The notes under the pieces were generated by a model, which was given only the letters and a program-made list of their open reading frames with translations, ran no database searches and was not told the origin of the DNA. Positions 1 to 6,354 of a stretch of 20,929 nt of DNA are shown piece by piece. Origin of the DNA: Collinsella sp. (GTDB lineage Bacteria; Actinomycetota; Coriobacteriia; Coriobacteriales; Coriobacteriaceae). Made by a program: the position numbers and the translations under genes. Numbering within the stretch: position 1 is the first letter of the stretch; every line of letters starts with the position of its first letter. The stretch lies in assembly GCA_019413955.1 (NCBI GenBank), contig DXMX01000014.1, positions 1 to 20,929 of the forward strand, written 5' to 3'.

Positions 1-2
1 CC

Positions 3-977
3 GCGGACGCGCCACCGACGCCACCCGCCTCCGCCCCCGCGCCCGTCGTGGGCCGTTTCGCCCCGTCGCCCTCGGGCCGCATGCACCTGGGCAACGTGTT
101 CAGCTGCCTGTGCTCGTGGCTTTCGGCCCGCAGCCAGGGCGGCAGCATCGTGCTGCGCATCGAGGACCTGGACGATCGCTGCAAGCGCCCGGAACTTGCC
201 GCTCAACTGATTGACGATCTGACCTGGCTGGGGCTCGACTGGGACGAAGGCCCCTACTACCAGCACGATCGCCTGGATCTGTACGAAGCCGCCTTGCGCC
301 AATTGCAAGACGCCGGCCTCACCTATCCCTGCTTTTGCACGCGCGCCGAGCTCCACGCCGCGAGCGCACCGCACGCGAGCGACGGCACGCCCATCTACCG
401 TGGCGCCTGCCGAACTCTTTCGGCCGAGGAGGTGGCCCGCCGCAGCGCCCTGCGCGCCCCGGCCACACGTCTGTGCGTGCCCACCGTCGACGACCTAGCA
501 GACGACGTGATCGAATTTGTGGACCGCACGTACGGGGCCCAATGCGAGGCGCTCGCCACCGAGTGCGGCGACTTTTTGGTCCGCCGCAGCGACGGCGTGT
601 TTGCCTATCAGCTAGCCGTGGTGGTCGACGACGCCGCCATGGGCGTCACCGAGGTCGTGCGCGGATGCGATCTGCTGGGGTCCACGCCCCGCCAGATCTA
701 CCTGCAGCATCTGCTGGGACTGCCCACGCCGCACTACGCGCATATTCCGCTGCTCATGTCGCCGGACGGTCGTCGCCTTTCCAAGCGCGACCGCGATCTG
801 GACCTGGGTGAACTCCGCGCCCGCTTTGGCACGCCCGAGGCGCTACTGGGCTGGCTCGCCGGTCAAACAGGCATCGCGCCGGACACTACGCCGCGTTCTG
901 TCGAGCAGCTGGTCGAGCACTTTAGCTGGGACGTCATCCGCGCGCACCAGGAGAACATCACTGTAATGGCCGAGTAA
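3..977 (+). CDS. gluQ: Glutamyl-Q tRNA(Asp) synthetase, 5' end probably cut by the window
   Basis: The product belongs to the GluQ-RS family, truncated class I glutamyl-tRNA synthetase paralogues that attach glutamate to queuosine in the tRNA(Asp) anticodon. Numbering from the GTG at 48, the N-terminus GRFAPSPSG leads into the HIGH-like HLGN (13-16). A zinc site follows as C95-x-C97, Y117 and C121, the arrangement typical of GluQ-RS. The KMSKS-like loop is LSKR (244-247). There is no anticodon-binding domain, and the length of about 310 aa fits the family. The GTG at 48 lacks a ribosome-binding site, and the frame stays open upstream to base 3 with an Ala/Pro-rich stretch, so the true start is probably outside the window. 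The gene is convergent with the phosphoesterase that ends 15 bases beyond its stop; no clear terminator lies between them. Confidence 0.9.
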   Translation, partial: ADAPPTPPASAPAPVVGRFAPSPSGRMHLGNVFSCLCSWLSARSQGGSIVLRIEDLDDRCKRPELAAQLIDDLTWLGLDWDEGPYYQHDRLDLYEAALRQLQDAGLTYPCFCTRAELHAASAPHASDGTPIYRGACRTLSAEEVARRSALRAPATRLCVPTVDDLADDVIEFVDRTYGAQCEALATECGDFLVRRSDGVFAYQLAVVVDDAAMGVTEVVRGCDLLGSTPRQIYLQHLLGLPTPHYAHIPLLMSPDGRRLSKRDRDLDLGELRARFGTPEALLGWLAGQTGIAPDTTPRSVEQLVEHFSWDVIRAHQENITVMAE

Positions 978-992
978 CCAAACGCCTCGCCC

Positions 993-1718
993 CTACGCAA
1001 CATCCCAGGGTTGGAGTTCGTCGCCCAGGCGAACGATGCAGTCGTAGAGCACGGTGTGGCGCTCGGCCGGGTTGGCGTCGCGATGAAAATGACCGTAGTA
1101 CCAGCGCTTGTAGTCCAAGCGATCTTCCAGCTCATCGAAAAATGCCGTAAGCCGATCAACGGCGGGGCAATTCCAGCCGGGCGCCGGATAAAGCGCGGGC
1201 GAAAGCATGCGCGTAGAGCAGGTATGGGTAATTACGTAGTCGACCTTCCAGCCCGCGCTGTCGAGCTTTGTCCGCGCCTCCTCAAAGTTGCGCTCGTCCG
1301 GTAGCTCCTGCGGCCACCAGCTGGAATAGGGAATGCGGTATTCCTTGTCCACGCTCGTTGCGCCGCCCATGGTAAAGACCGTTGAGCCATCGAGCTCAAA
1401 AACCTCGCCGCGCGTCAGGCGCCGTATGGGAGAAGTATCCGACAGACGCTGCGTCAGCCCACCGTGCCACAACTCCATGGGTCGCTCCGCCCAGTGATCG
1501 AAACGCTCGTGGTTGCCGTCGACGAACAGCACGGTATAGGGGCGCGACTCCAGCCAAGCGATGTCGGCGCATTCCTCGGCAGAGAAATCCCACGGAAAGC
1601 CAAAGTCGCCCGCGATGATGAGATAGTCGTTGCTCGTCAGACTATCCCCAAGCTCCCAGTCGCGCAGCTTTTGCATGTCGAGACCGCCGTGAATATCGCC
1701 TGTCACATAGACCGTCAT
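993..1718 (-). CDS. Calcineurin-like metallophosphoesterase
   Basis: This is a two-metal phosphoesterase of about 241 aa. The metal-binding motifs appear in order: GDIHGG near residue 7, AGDFG near 36, GNHERF near 67, a central VITHTC histidine, and YYGHFH near the C-terminus. Such proteins hydrolyse phosphomonoesters or phosphodiesters; the substrate cannot be read from sequence. The start was placed at the ATG whose product begins MTVYVTGDIHGG. A longer in-frame ATG at 1754 has no ribosome-binding site and would add 12 residues not expected ahead of the first motif. No signal peptide or membrane segment is visible, so it should be cytoplasmic. The small membrane protein gene lies 85 bases upstream on the same strand and may be co-transcribed. 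It is one of two intact phosphoesterases in the window, with a third fragment at 3400. Confidence 0.88.
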   Translation of the reverse strand: MTVYVTGDIHGGLDMQKLRDWELGDSLTSNDYLIIAGDFGFPWDFSAEECADIAWLESRPYTVLFVDGNHERFDHWAERPMELWHGGLTQRLSDTSPIRRLTRGEVFELDGSTVFTMGGATSVDKEYRIPYSSWWPQELPDERNFEEARTKLDSAGWKVDYVITHTCSTRMLSPALYPAPGWNCPAVDRLTAFFDELEDRLDYKRWYYGHFHRDANPAERHTVLYDCIVRLGDELQPWDVA

Positions 1719-1803
1719 CGAATCACCACTTCCCTGTAAGTCGCTAGCCCGCATTCTGCACGATCACTAAGCCAACCGTTCCAGCCCTTCCATCCCTTAG
1801 GGC

Positions 1804-2043
1804 TTACCCCTCGTTCTTCCATCCAAACGGGTCGAGCACCCAAAAAACCAGATCGAGCACGCCGCCGGTCATCATGGCGCCGGCAAGGGCCATGCAAACG
1901 TGCAGAGAGACGGCACTTCGGAGCACGTCGAATGGCCCCAGAACAGCCAGCAGCGCGACCGCTGCGCCGGCAAGGCACAGCGCGAGGCACGGCCCCGCGT
2001 CCTTGACGCACTTCTTTGCGAGATGCTTGGTGTTGTCGCTCAT
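1804..2043 (-). CDS. Small two-helix membrane protein, unknown function
   Basis: This is a 79-aa protein starting MSDNTKHLAKK. It has a basic N-terminus and two hydrophobic stretches: roughly residues 17-36 (LALCLAGAAVALLAVLG) and 44-68 (VSLHVCMALAGAMMTGGVLDLVFWV). It ends in a short polar tail, DPFGWKNEG. The start is supported by AAGGAG about 10 bases before the ATG; a longer frame back to 2193 has no ribosome site and runs into the repeat region. I do not recognise the family. The hairpin-like topology and size would fit an accessory membrane protein. It precedes the phosphoesterase on the same strand by 85 bases. Confidence 0.6.
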   Translation of the reverse strand: MSDNTKHLAKKCVKDAGPCLALCLAGAAVALLAVLGPFDVLRSAVSLHVCMALAGAMMTGGVLDLVFWVLDPFGWKNEG

Positions 2044-2201
2044 TACTATCGAGCTCCTTAGAGGGTCGTTGTTCAGACACATACCGCCGCGGCAGAACGA
2101 AGCGGCAGGGTAAGTGTCACATGTCGTGCGGACATCAATGGAGAAACCGCCTGCTCGACCAACCCTTGACGCCGTTTTGCACCGGCACCCCATCCCCCGC
2201 T
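2044..2201. other. Intergenic stretch upstream of the small membrane protein
   Basis: No gene is supported here. A minus-strand frame runs through this segment and the palindrome to 2468, but it has no ribosome-binding site and no protein-like composition. The promoter of the 1804-2043 gene should lie here; I could not pick a convincing -10/-35 pair. Confidence 0.4.
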
Positions 2202-2389
2202 ATCGAGGTCTAATACTTTTCCCGAGAAGTGAACGGCTGTTTTTGAACCCCTGAAGCATCCGCATTTTTCGGCGGCAAAATCGCAGGATTTCAGCATCGA
2301 AACCGCAGTAAACGGTGCCCTCAAAGTGTCGATGCTTCGGGGGTCCGATTTCACTCGTTCACTTTTCGGGAAATGTATTACACCTCGCT
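2202..2389. repeat. Long imperfect inverted repeat (MITE- or REP-like element)
   Basis: The arms 2211-2260 and 2331-2380 are inverted copies matching at about 40 of 50 positions, and similarity weakens outward to about 2202 and 2389. The outer part of each arm reads TAATAC(T/A)TTTCCCGA, and the inner part ends in GAAGCATC. The loop of about 70 bases also shows patchy self-complementarity. There is no transposase. The symmetry, intergenic position and border with an accessory gene suggest a non-autonomous mobile or dispersed repeat, or a very long transcript hairpin. The copy number in the genome cannot be seen from this window. Confidence 0.65.
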
Positions 2390-2452
2390 TTTTAGCCGTC
2401 CCGAGGGCTTGCTTTTCTCCTTCTTTGAGACTACGCCAGCGTTGACGTCCTC

Positions 2453-2481
2453 TAATGACCGTCGCCAAATGAGCCTATAAT
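2453..2481 (+). promoter_or_regulatory. Probable promoter of the 275-aa gene
   Basis: A perfect -10 box TATAAT at 2476-2481 lies 34 bases before the start codon at 2516. The hexamer at the 17-base spacing, TAATGA (2453-2458), is a weak -35. A better TTGACG at 2442-2447 is 28 bases away, too far for a standard sigma-70 promoter. Confidence 0.45.
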
Positions 2482-2515
2482 GAGGCATGTTTCTTGATGA
2501 GAAAGGGACCCAGAC

Positions 2516-3343
2516 ATGGAAGAAATCAAGTTAGCTGACCTTGACAATATCGGGGCTTTTTTCGAGCAAATCGGCACCATTTCCCAAAGTGCATCCCCGA
2601 CCGAAGAGTCTCACACCGATCCAATAGATGTCAAGAACTTTATTGAGTGGTGCAACAAGCCTTGCAATCCTTGCGAAATTTTAGAAAGCTACTATAAAAA
2701 GCCAGAATATAGGAAGAAATGCAATAGCGGCCCAACCTATAAGCTAGCTAACACCGTACGCAAACTAAATGAGCTTAATGAGGATAAGCTTAAAGAAATG
2801 AAATCTGCTCTGGAAGAAGGCAGATGGACTGAGTGGTGCAAAGATAGCGACATAACGGCATTAAAAGACGATGCTGCTTTCTACCTTGTGCTCAAGTGCC
2901 ACACCGACGATCGGCATCATTACCACTTTCACTTCGACAAAGACGCGGTTGCAGAAGTCGATGCCTTTGACCCCTTTACCGAAGTGAATGGTGAAGAAGT
3001 TTTAGATCAGCAGTGGCACGTCCTCATCTCCTTGCTCGCGTACCTCGATATCGCTCACGCCTTAAGAAACTATCAGCACGAGTACCATTGCCTTTGCCCG
3101 CACCTCAACAAATGCGACAAATGTGACAAATGCGACAAAGAAAATTTTGCAAAAAGACACCTACGCCTAGAATGGAAGAAAAGCCGTAAAGAGACTCCCC
3201 GCATATTACAAGTCGGTACGGTTAGTCGAGACAAAAAGTCCTTCGAGCCCATCAAAGACAAAGGTCCGTACTTTGCCGTCCCCATGATGGATTGGATAGA
3301 GAATGCGCTGACCGGCAAGATAGCAAGCGCAAGCCTCCACTAA
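2516..3343 (+). CDS. Unrecognised 275-aa protein with a Cys-Asp-Lys repeat
   Basis: I do not recognise this soluble, charged protein. It starts MEEIKLADLDNIG behind AAAGGG about 10 bases upstream. The middle is acidic and rich in His and aromatic residues (DDRHHYHFHFDKD, near 131-143). Near residues 192-208 a CLC pair is followed by KCDKCDKCDK, encoded by three 9-base repeats at about 3112-3138, giving five closely spaced cysteines that could bind metal. Lys-rich segments follow, and the C-terminus contains YFAVPMMDWIENAL. There is no signal peptide or membrane helix. Base composition is clearly more AT-rich than the flanking core genes and rare codons such as ATA and TTA appear, suggesting horizontal acquisition. 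It stands alone between a long palindrome and a phosphatase gene fragment. An island (defence or interaction) role is only a guess. Confidence 0.75.
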   Translation: MEEIKLADLDNIGAFFEQIGTISQSASPTEESHTDPIDVKNFIEWCNKPCNPCEILESYYKKPEYRKKCNSGPTYKLANTVRKLNELNEDKLKEMKSALEEGRWTEWCKDSDITALKDDAAFYLVLKCHTDDRHHYHFHFDKDAVAEVDAFDPFTEVNGEEVLDQQWHVLISLLAYLDIAHALRNYQHEYHCLCPHLNKCDKCDKCDKENFAKRHLRLEWKKSRKETPRILQVGTVSRDKKSFEPIKDKGPYFAVPMMDWIENALTGKIASASLH

Positions 3344-3399
3344 GTCATCGTTTCGCTACGCCGGCGGCTGCAGGCTCCGGCATCTCAGAGCTTGCAGCC

Positions 3400-3543
3400 C
3401 TACTTCAGCCCAGGGCCGCCGTACTTTCCTGTTTCCGAGTCGTAGTTCAGCGCGGCAACCTCGCCGTGCTGAACTACGTTCCCGTCGATGTAAAAATGGC
3501 TGGTTCCGTCATGCCAAACGCTGCGGTAGCCTGCGATGCCCGA
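3400..3543 (-). pseudogene. C-terminal fragment of a PPP-type phosphatase gene
   Basis: The 47 codons from SGIAGYRSVWHDG to YGGPGLK match the last 47 residues of the intact phosphatase at 5221-5982 (SGITGYRGIWHDG to YGGPGLE) with about three quarters identity, including the stop position. Upstream, similarity stops abruptly and no catalytic motif remains. An open frame continues to 3780 but has no protein-like content. The divergence shows that this is an old paralogue remnant rather than a fresh duplication. Confidence 0.75.
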
Positions 3544-3589
3544 GAACAAAGTCACGACCATTGACGTCGATTCGCTAGTCGAGAGAAAG

Positions 3590-3633
3590 ATCGAGCCTGT
3601 TGAGCACACGAAGCTGCGCCCAACAGGCTCGAT
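3590..3633. repeat. Perfect 13-bp inverted repeat
   Basis: ATCGAGCCTGTTG at 3590-3602 and its exact complement at 3621-3633 enclose an 18-base loop. There is no T-tract on either side, so it is not a standard terminator. Confidence 0.7.
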
Positions 3634-3736
3634 GAGTATGAAAGGCTGTCGTCGTGTCCCGCTTCGAAGATCGGGGTGTACTGCGGTTATATTCACAAAT
3701 ATGCTGATTGGCAGTTTGCCGCAAACGCACAACTGA

Positions 3737-3782
3737 GATTGCGTCGCAGCGCGTGAAATCATCCCCGCGCTGCGACGCAATC
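3737..3782. repeat. Perfect 17-bp inverted repeat
   Basis: GATTGCGTCGCAGCGCG at 3737-3753 pairs exactly with 3766-3782 around a 12-base loop. The GC-rich stem would be very stable, but no T-run follows on either strand. It could be a protein-binding site, a recombination site or the stem of a small RNA. Confidence 0.75.
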
Positions 3783-3936
3783 ATATCGTTCAACTCCTAT
3801 TCCTCGCACACGCGGGACCGGTAACGCACTCGCGCTCGTTGGCCCGTGCGTAGCCGCGCCTTCCGAGGAAGGCGTTCTTTGGCAATGCCGTATTGTGAAT
3901 CGCAGTGCCGATATAGCTAGTAATCAAACGAACCAG

Positions 3937-4143
3937 TTAATAAATTCTTTCCGGCACACCATTTTCTGCAAGATATTTCTTTACAGATTTAGCATAATAA
4001 ATGAAACTATCTACAGTTTTAAAAGCTTTACGATTTGAAATGAACTGCTCATCTTCATCATAGTAATAATCATCATTTGGTGAATCGTCAGGAACGAAAT
4101 ACTTTCCAGTCCTGTCATCGATTGCGATATTAATCCTCTTCAT
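3937..4143 (-). CDS. Small acidic protein, last gene of the AT-rich cluster
   Basis: This 68-aa product starts MKRINIAIDD. It has a very acidic, Tyr-rich middle (DDSPNDDYYYDEDEQF, about 19-34) and a C-terminal part (FIYYAKSVKKYLAENG) that reads like an amphipathic helix. The family is not recognised. Its start overlaps the end of the upstream 136-aa gene by 14 bases, and GAGGG lies about 10 bases before the ATG, so the two are probably translationally coupled. Base composition is strongly AT-rich compared with the surrounding chromosome. Small acidic proteins in such clusters are often immunity or antitoxin proteins, but nothing here proves that. Confidence 0.65.
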   Translation of the reverse strand: MKRINIAIDDRTGKYFVPDDSPNDDYYYDEDEQFISNRKAFKTVDSFIYYAKSVKKYLAENGVPERIY

Positions 4144-4540
4144 ACAATACGTCCCTCTTGTACAACGGTTTTACGTCAACATTATTTTCAAAGAAATTTA
4201 TATAATCAAATATGTGAGTAACCCAAATTGTAACCTCGATAGTACGCTCAGCAGAGATATCCCTCTTCTTTGCAGGTCCAATAGCATAAGCTCCAGTAGG
4301 GGTATACCATGTCATTAAACCCTCATTATCATCATCTGGAAACGTACCAGACATATCAAACCATGTAATAATTTGGTCATCATCGGTACTATCAATTAAA
4401 CTGATCAATAAATACTTATTACCGTGATTTTTATGAAACTCTTCAAAACCAGATTTTGAAAATTCTGTATTCAGTACATCCTCATCAAAACCACCAGCAT
4501 ACATATCAATAATATGAGAACCAAATTCTTTAATCTTCAT
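4130..4540 (-). CDS. Unrecognised 136-aa acidic protein (immunity-like size and style)
   Basis: The product starts MKIKEFGSHIIDMYAGG behind AAGGTG about 8 bases upstream and is rich in Asp, Glu and aromatic residues (DSTDDDQIITWFD, GTFPDDDNEGLMTWYTPTG). It has no membrane helix, signal peptide or catalytic motif that I can name. Its ATG overlaps the TGA of a short upstream frame (ATGA), and its 3' end overlaps the next gene by 14 bases, a compact operon style. Size, acidity and AT-rich composition resemble immunity proteins of polymorphic toxins; that is an analogy only, and no intact toxin gene is present. Confidence 0.7.
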   Translation of the reverse strand: MKIKEFGSHIIDMYAGGFDEDVLNTEFSKSGFEEFHKNHGNKYLLISLIDSTDDDQIITWFDMSGTFPDDDNEGLMTWYTPTGAYAIGPAKKRDISAERTIEVTIWVTHIFDYINFFENNVDVKPLYKRDVLYEED

Positions 4541-4647
4541 TTGATTTGCACCTTCAATTTATGATCAACGCCTTTGACATTGTGCGGGAAAACAATTTCA
4601 TCGTTCTTGCCCCAAGCTGGCACCAGCTTTATCCCTGGCCTACGCAT
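4537..4647 (-). CDS. 36-aa frame, probably the tail of a broken or split gene
   Basis: This short frame begins MRRPGIKLVPAWGKNDEI and ends HKLKVQIK, its TGA overlapping the ATG of the 136-aa gene. It has no ribosome-binding site. It lies in the same frame as the 58-aa gene upstream, separated only by a TAG and four codons. The two may therefore be one 99-codon gene interrupted by an amber codon, or this piece may be the surviving C-terminus of a larger lost protein. Confidence 0.35.
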   Translation of the reverse strand: MRRPGIKLVPAWGKNDEIVFPHNVKGVDHKLKVQIK

Positions 4648-4659
4648 AAAAGCAATTTT

Positions 4660-4836
4660 CTATTGAACGGTGAAGAAGGCAGACATGTTCTCTATTAATT
4701 CGTTAAGTCCAGGAGACTCCTCATATGATTTTAGAATGTCTCCTAGCTCATCATCATCATTCACCAGACCGATAATTTGCTCGATTATCTGGTCCTCGGT
4801 CTTGCCGTTAATGATTAAAATACGCTTGTCATCCAT
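4660..4836 (-). CDS. 58-aa acidic protein, first gene of the AT-rich cluster
   Basis: The frame starts MDDKRILIINGKTEDQI and ends MSAFFTVQ before a TAG. The ATG is preceded by AAGGTGG at a good distance (about 8 bases), and a strong promoter lies about 40 bases upstream, so it is very likely translated. The sequence alternates hydrophobic and acidic residues (GLVNDDDELGDILKSYEE) and looks like a small helical protein; the family is not recognised. After the TAG the same frame stays open for 40 more codons, so the gene may originally have been longer. Confidence 0.6.
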   Translation of the reverse strand: MDDKRILIINGKTEDQIIEQIIGLVNDDDELGDILKSYEESPGLNELIENMSAFFTVQ

Positions 4837-4876
4837 CTTATAGCCACCTTTTTCAGATGCCTCTCACAGTTCCATA

Positions 4877-4905
4877 ATTATAAGTTAGCGTAGTTCTTTT
4901 TTTAA
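4877..4905 (-). promoter_or_regulatory. Strong sigma-70-type promoter of the AT-rich cluster
   Basis: On the minus strand, TTAAAA (4905-4900) and TATAAT (4882-4877) are separated by exactly 17 bases and lie about 40 bases before the start codon at 4836. It would drive the 58-aa, 136-aa and 68-aa genes as one transcript. Confidence 0.65.
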
Positions 4906-4976
4906 TTTCATCTAAACTAAAGCCTTTCTTCAGTTTGCAGCTTGCAACCTTCAGCTTGCAAAGCAGCCTCTCACTA

Positions 4977-5069
4977 AACGTCATTAAGGGCAGAGACTAC
5001 ACCTCCGATGTCTCGATGACCTGGATAAAGGACGCGATGGTCGAGTCGACGAAAAAGCTAGCCAAATAA
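4977..5069 (+). pseudogene. Possible C-terminal remnant of a lost gene
   Basis: A plus-strand frame reads NVIKGRDYTSDVSMTWIKDA and continues to STKKLAK before a TAA. Its composition is protein-like, but it has no start codon context and the upstream part is low-complexity AT-rich DNA with a duplicated CAGCTTGCAA (4938-4947 and 4952-4961). It may be the tail of a gene truncated when the island formed. Confidence 0.3.
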
Positions 5070-5115
5070 AAGCCTTATGTCACTGGGTAAAAGAAGCCCC
5101 GACGATCGTTTCCGC

Positions 5116-5139
5116 GGAAGCACCCCTCTCGGTGCTTCC
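5116..5139. repeat. Perfect 9-bp hairpin
   Basis: GGAAGCACC and GGTGCTTCC flank a 6-base loop. It sits between the AT-rich cluster and the end of the phosphatase gene. No T-tract follows on either strand, so a terminator role is weakly supported. Confidence 0.45.
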
Positions 5140-5220
5140 ACATCCCGTTAACGTCAAAGGCGCAGCCCAAGCCCCGAATCGAGCCCACGCAGACAATCCG
5201 CGAGCCAATCGCCCGCCAGC

Positions 5221-5982
5221 CTACTCCAACCCGGGGCCGCCATACTTCCCCGTCTCCGAGTCGTAGCTCAGCACGGCGACCTCGCCGTGTTCCATCACGT
5301 TCCCGTCAATGTAGTAGTGGCTGGCGCCGTCGTGCCAGATACCGCGGTAGCCCGTGATGCCCGAGATCGCCTCGGTGTTGATGTGCCCGGCGATAACATC
5401 TAGGTAAAACTTACGCCCCACGTAATCGGGCAGCGTCATAGTAAACGACTCGTCAGATGTGCCGAGCTTCCAGTACTCCCCGGCACCCTCGTCAATGCCG
5501 GCATGCACAAAGACCTGGCCGAAGGGGCTCTCGTAAAAGTAAGGGAGCTTGCGGACCCACGCGATGATGTCCGCGTGCTCGACCTTCATACGCTCAACCG
5601 TATAGGCGTAGGCCTCCTCGAACTTCCTGAGCCTCAAAAGGTGCTTAACGTGCTTGAATGCCTCGGCATCCAGGAAGCTCTTGGCCGTTGCCAGATTGCT
5701 GTCGGCAAGTATCCATGCCTGCGTGAAATTGGGGTCCTTCACCTCGTCAATGTACTCGAGGAACATCTCCTCGTGGTTGCCGCGCAGCGCCACGACGCGA
5801 TCGCCGTACCGCTTTTGCAGGTCCATGACGAGCTCGAAGACCCCGAGTGAATCGGGGCCTCGGTCGCAGTAGTCGCCAAGCAAAACCAGCTTGGAGTCCT
5901 CGGCGTCGAGGTCGATGGTGGAAAGCGACGTTTTAAAGGCGTCCAAGCATCCGTGAATGTCACTCATGGCGTAGATATGCAC
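5221..5982 (-). CDS. PPP-family serine/threonine-type phosphoesterase
   Basis: This 253-aa metallophosphatase has the PPP signature set: SDIHGC near residue 7, GDYCDRGPDS near 37, RGNHEEM near 68, FVHAGID in the second half and IAGHINT near 200. This family includes protein phosphatases and diadenosine tetraphosphatase-like enzymes; the true substrate is unknown. The start was set at the GTG at 5982 because AGGAGG lies 6 bases before it and the product then begins close to the first motif. A longer frame to 6066 would add 28 residues of poor character. It is probably cytoplasmic. The C-terminus (WHDGASHYYIDGN to GGPGLE) is duplicated in decayed form at 3400-3543. A TATACT about 120 bases upstream is a possible -10 box. 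Confidence 0.87.
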   Translation of the reverse strand: MHIYAMSDIHGCLDAFKTSLSTIDLDAEDSKLVLLGDYCDRGPDSLGVFELVMDLQKRYGDRVVALRGNHEEMFLEYIDEVKDPNFTQAWILADSNLATAKSFLDAEAFKHVKHLLRLRKFEEAYAYTVERMKVEHADIIAWVRKLPYFYESPFGQVFVHAGIDEGAGEYWKLGTSDESFTMTLPDYVGRKFYLDVIAGHINTEAISGITGYRGIWHDGASHYYIDGNVMEHGEVAVLSYDSETGKYGGPGLE

Positions 5983-6213
5983 GTATGACCTCCTGTTTGC
6001 GTCGGAGTCCCGCTCGTTTGAGCCATGCGGCGCGGCGGCCCCTCTGATTTTGCGGGCGCCGGGCAACCTTGTCCTGTCACGCCCCTCAACATGGTTAAAA
6101 GTATATCTCGCCGTGCGGACACAAATTTACCCCTGGGGTCGAGCCGCTCGGCCTGCGCTTGCCTCAAAGGCTGCCTGTGCCCACACCACCCAAAAACTCA
6201 TCCAACATTAATC
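5983..6213. other. Divergent intergenic region
   Basis: This region, together with the promoter and leader that follow to 6354, separates the minus-strand phosphatase from the plus-strand membrane-protein operon. No gene is supported. It holds a possible minus-strand -10 box (TATACT on the minus strand at about 6100-6105). Confidence 0.4.
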
Positions 6214-6241
6214 TTGGCTCAAGAATCGCTTAATCTATAAC
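6214..6241 (+). promoter_or_regulatory. Candidate promoter of the DUF4342/two-component operon
   Basis: TTGGCT (6214-6219) and TATAAC (6236-6241) are 16 bases apart, about 115 bases before the start at 6355. The leader between contains GC-rich self-complementary segments (GGGCGGCGCCG near 6264 against CGGCGCCGCGCCC near 6322), which could form a long hairpin in the 5' untranslated region. Confidence 0.45.
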
Positions 6242-6354
6242 CTGCACTATAGAGTTCGACCAAGGGCGGCGCCGCGCAACGCAGACCGCCGAACGCAACG
6301 CTCGCGCCCGGGCAGGTCGCCCGGCGCCGCGCCCATCGAACGAAAGGACAGGTC

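Larger units (their letters stand above)
3544..3936. other. Gene-free stretch with several hairpins
   Basis: No supported gene lies between the phosphatase remnant and the AT-rich cluster. It contains two long perfect inverted repeats (listed separately) and a tight hairpin at 3857-3874 (CGCCTTCC/GGAAGGCG) followed by TTCTTT. In frame after the stop of the 3937-4143 gene, a minus-strand frame of about 45 codons without a start is open (containing GTAIHNTALPKNAFLG); it may be the decayed end of a lost gene. Confidence 0.4.

Noticed and set aside
2073..2468. Minus-strand frame of 131 codons through the palindrome
   Set aside because: It lacks a ribosome site and is mostly the inverted-repeat element; frames through palindromes stay open by chance in GC-rich DNA. 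A short annotated hypothetical protein may exist in databases because of the repeat.
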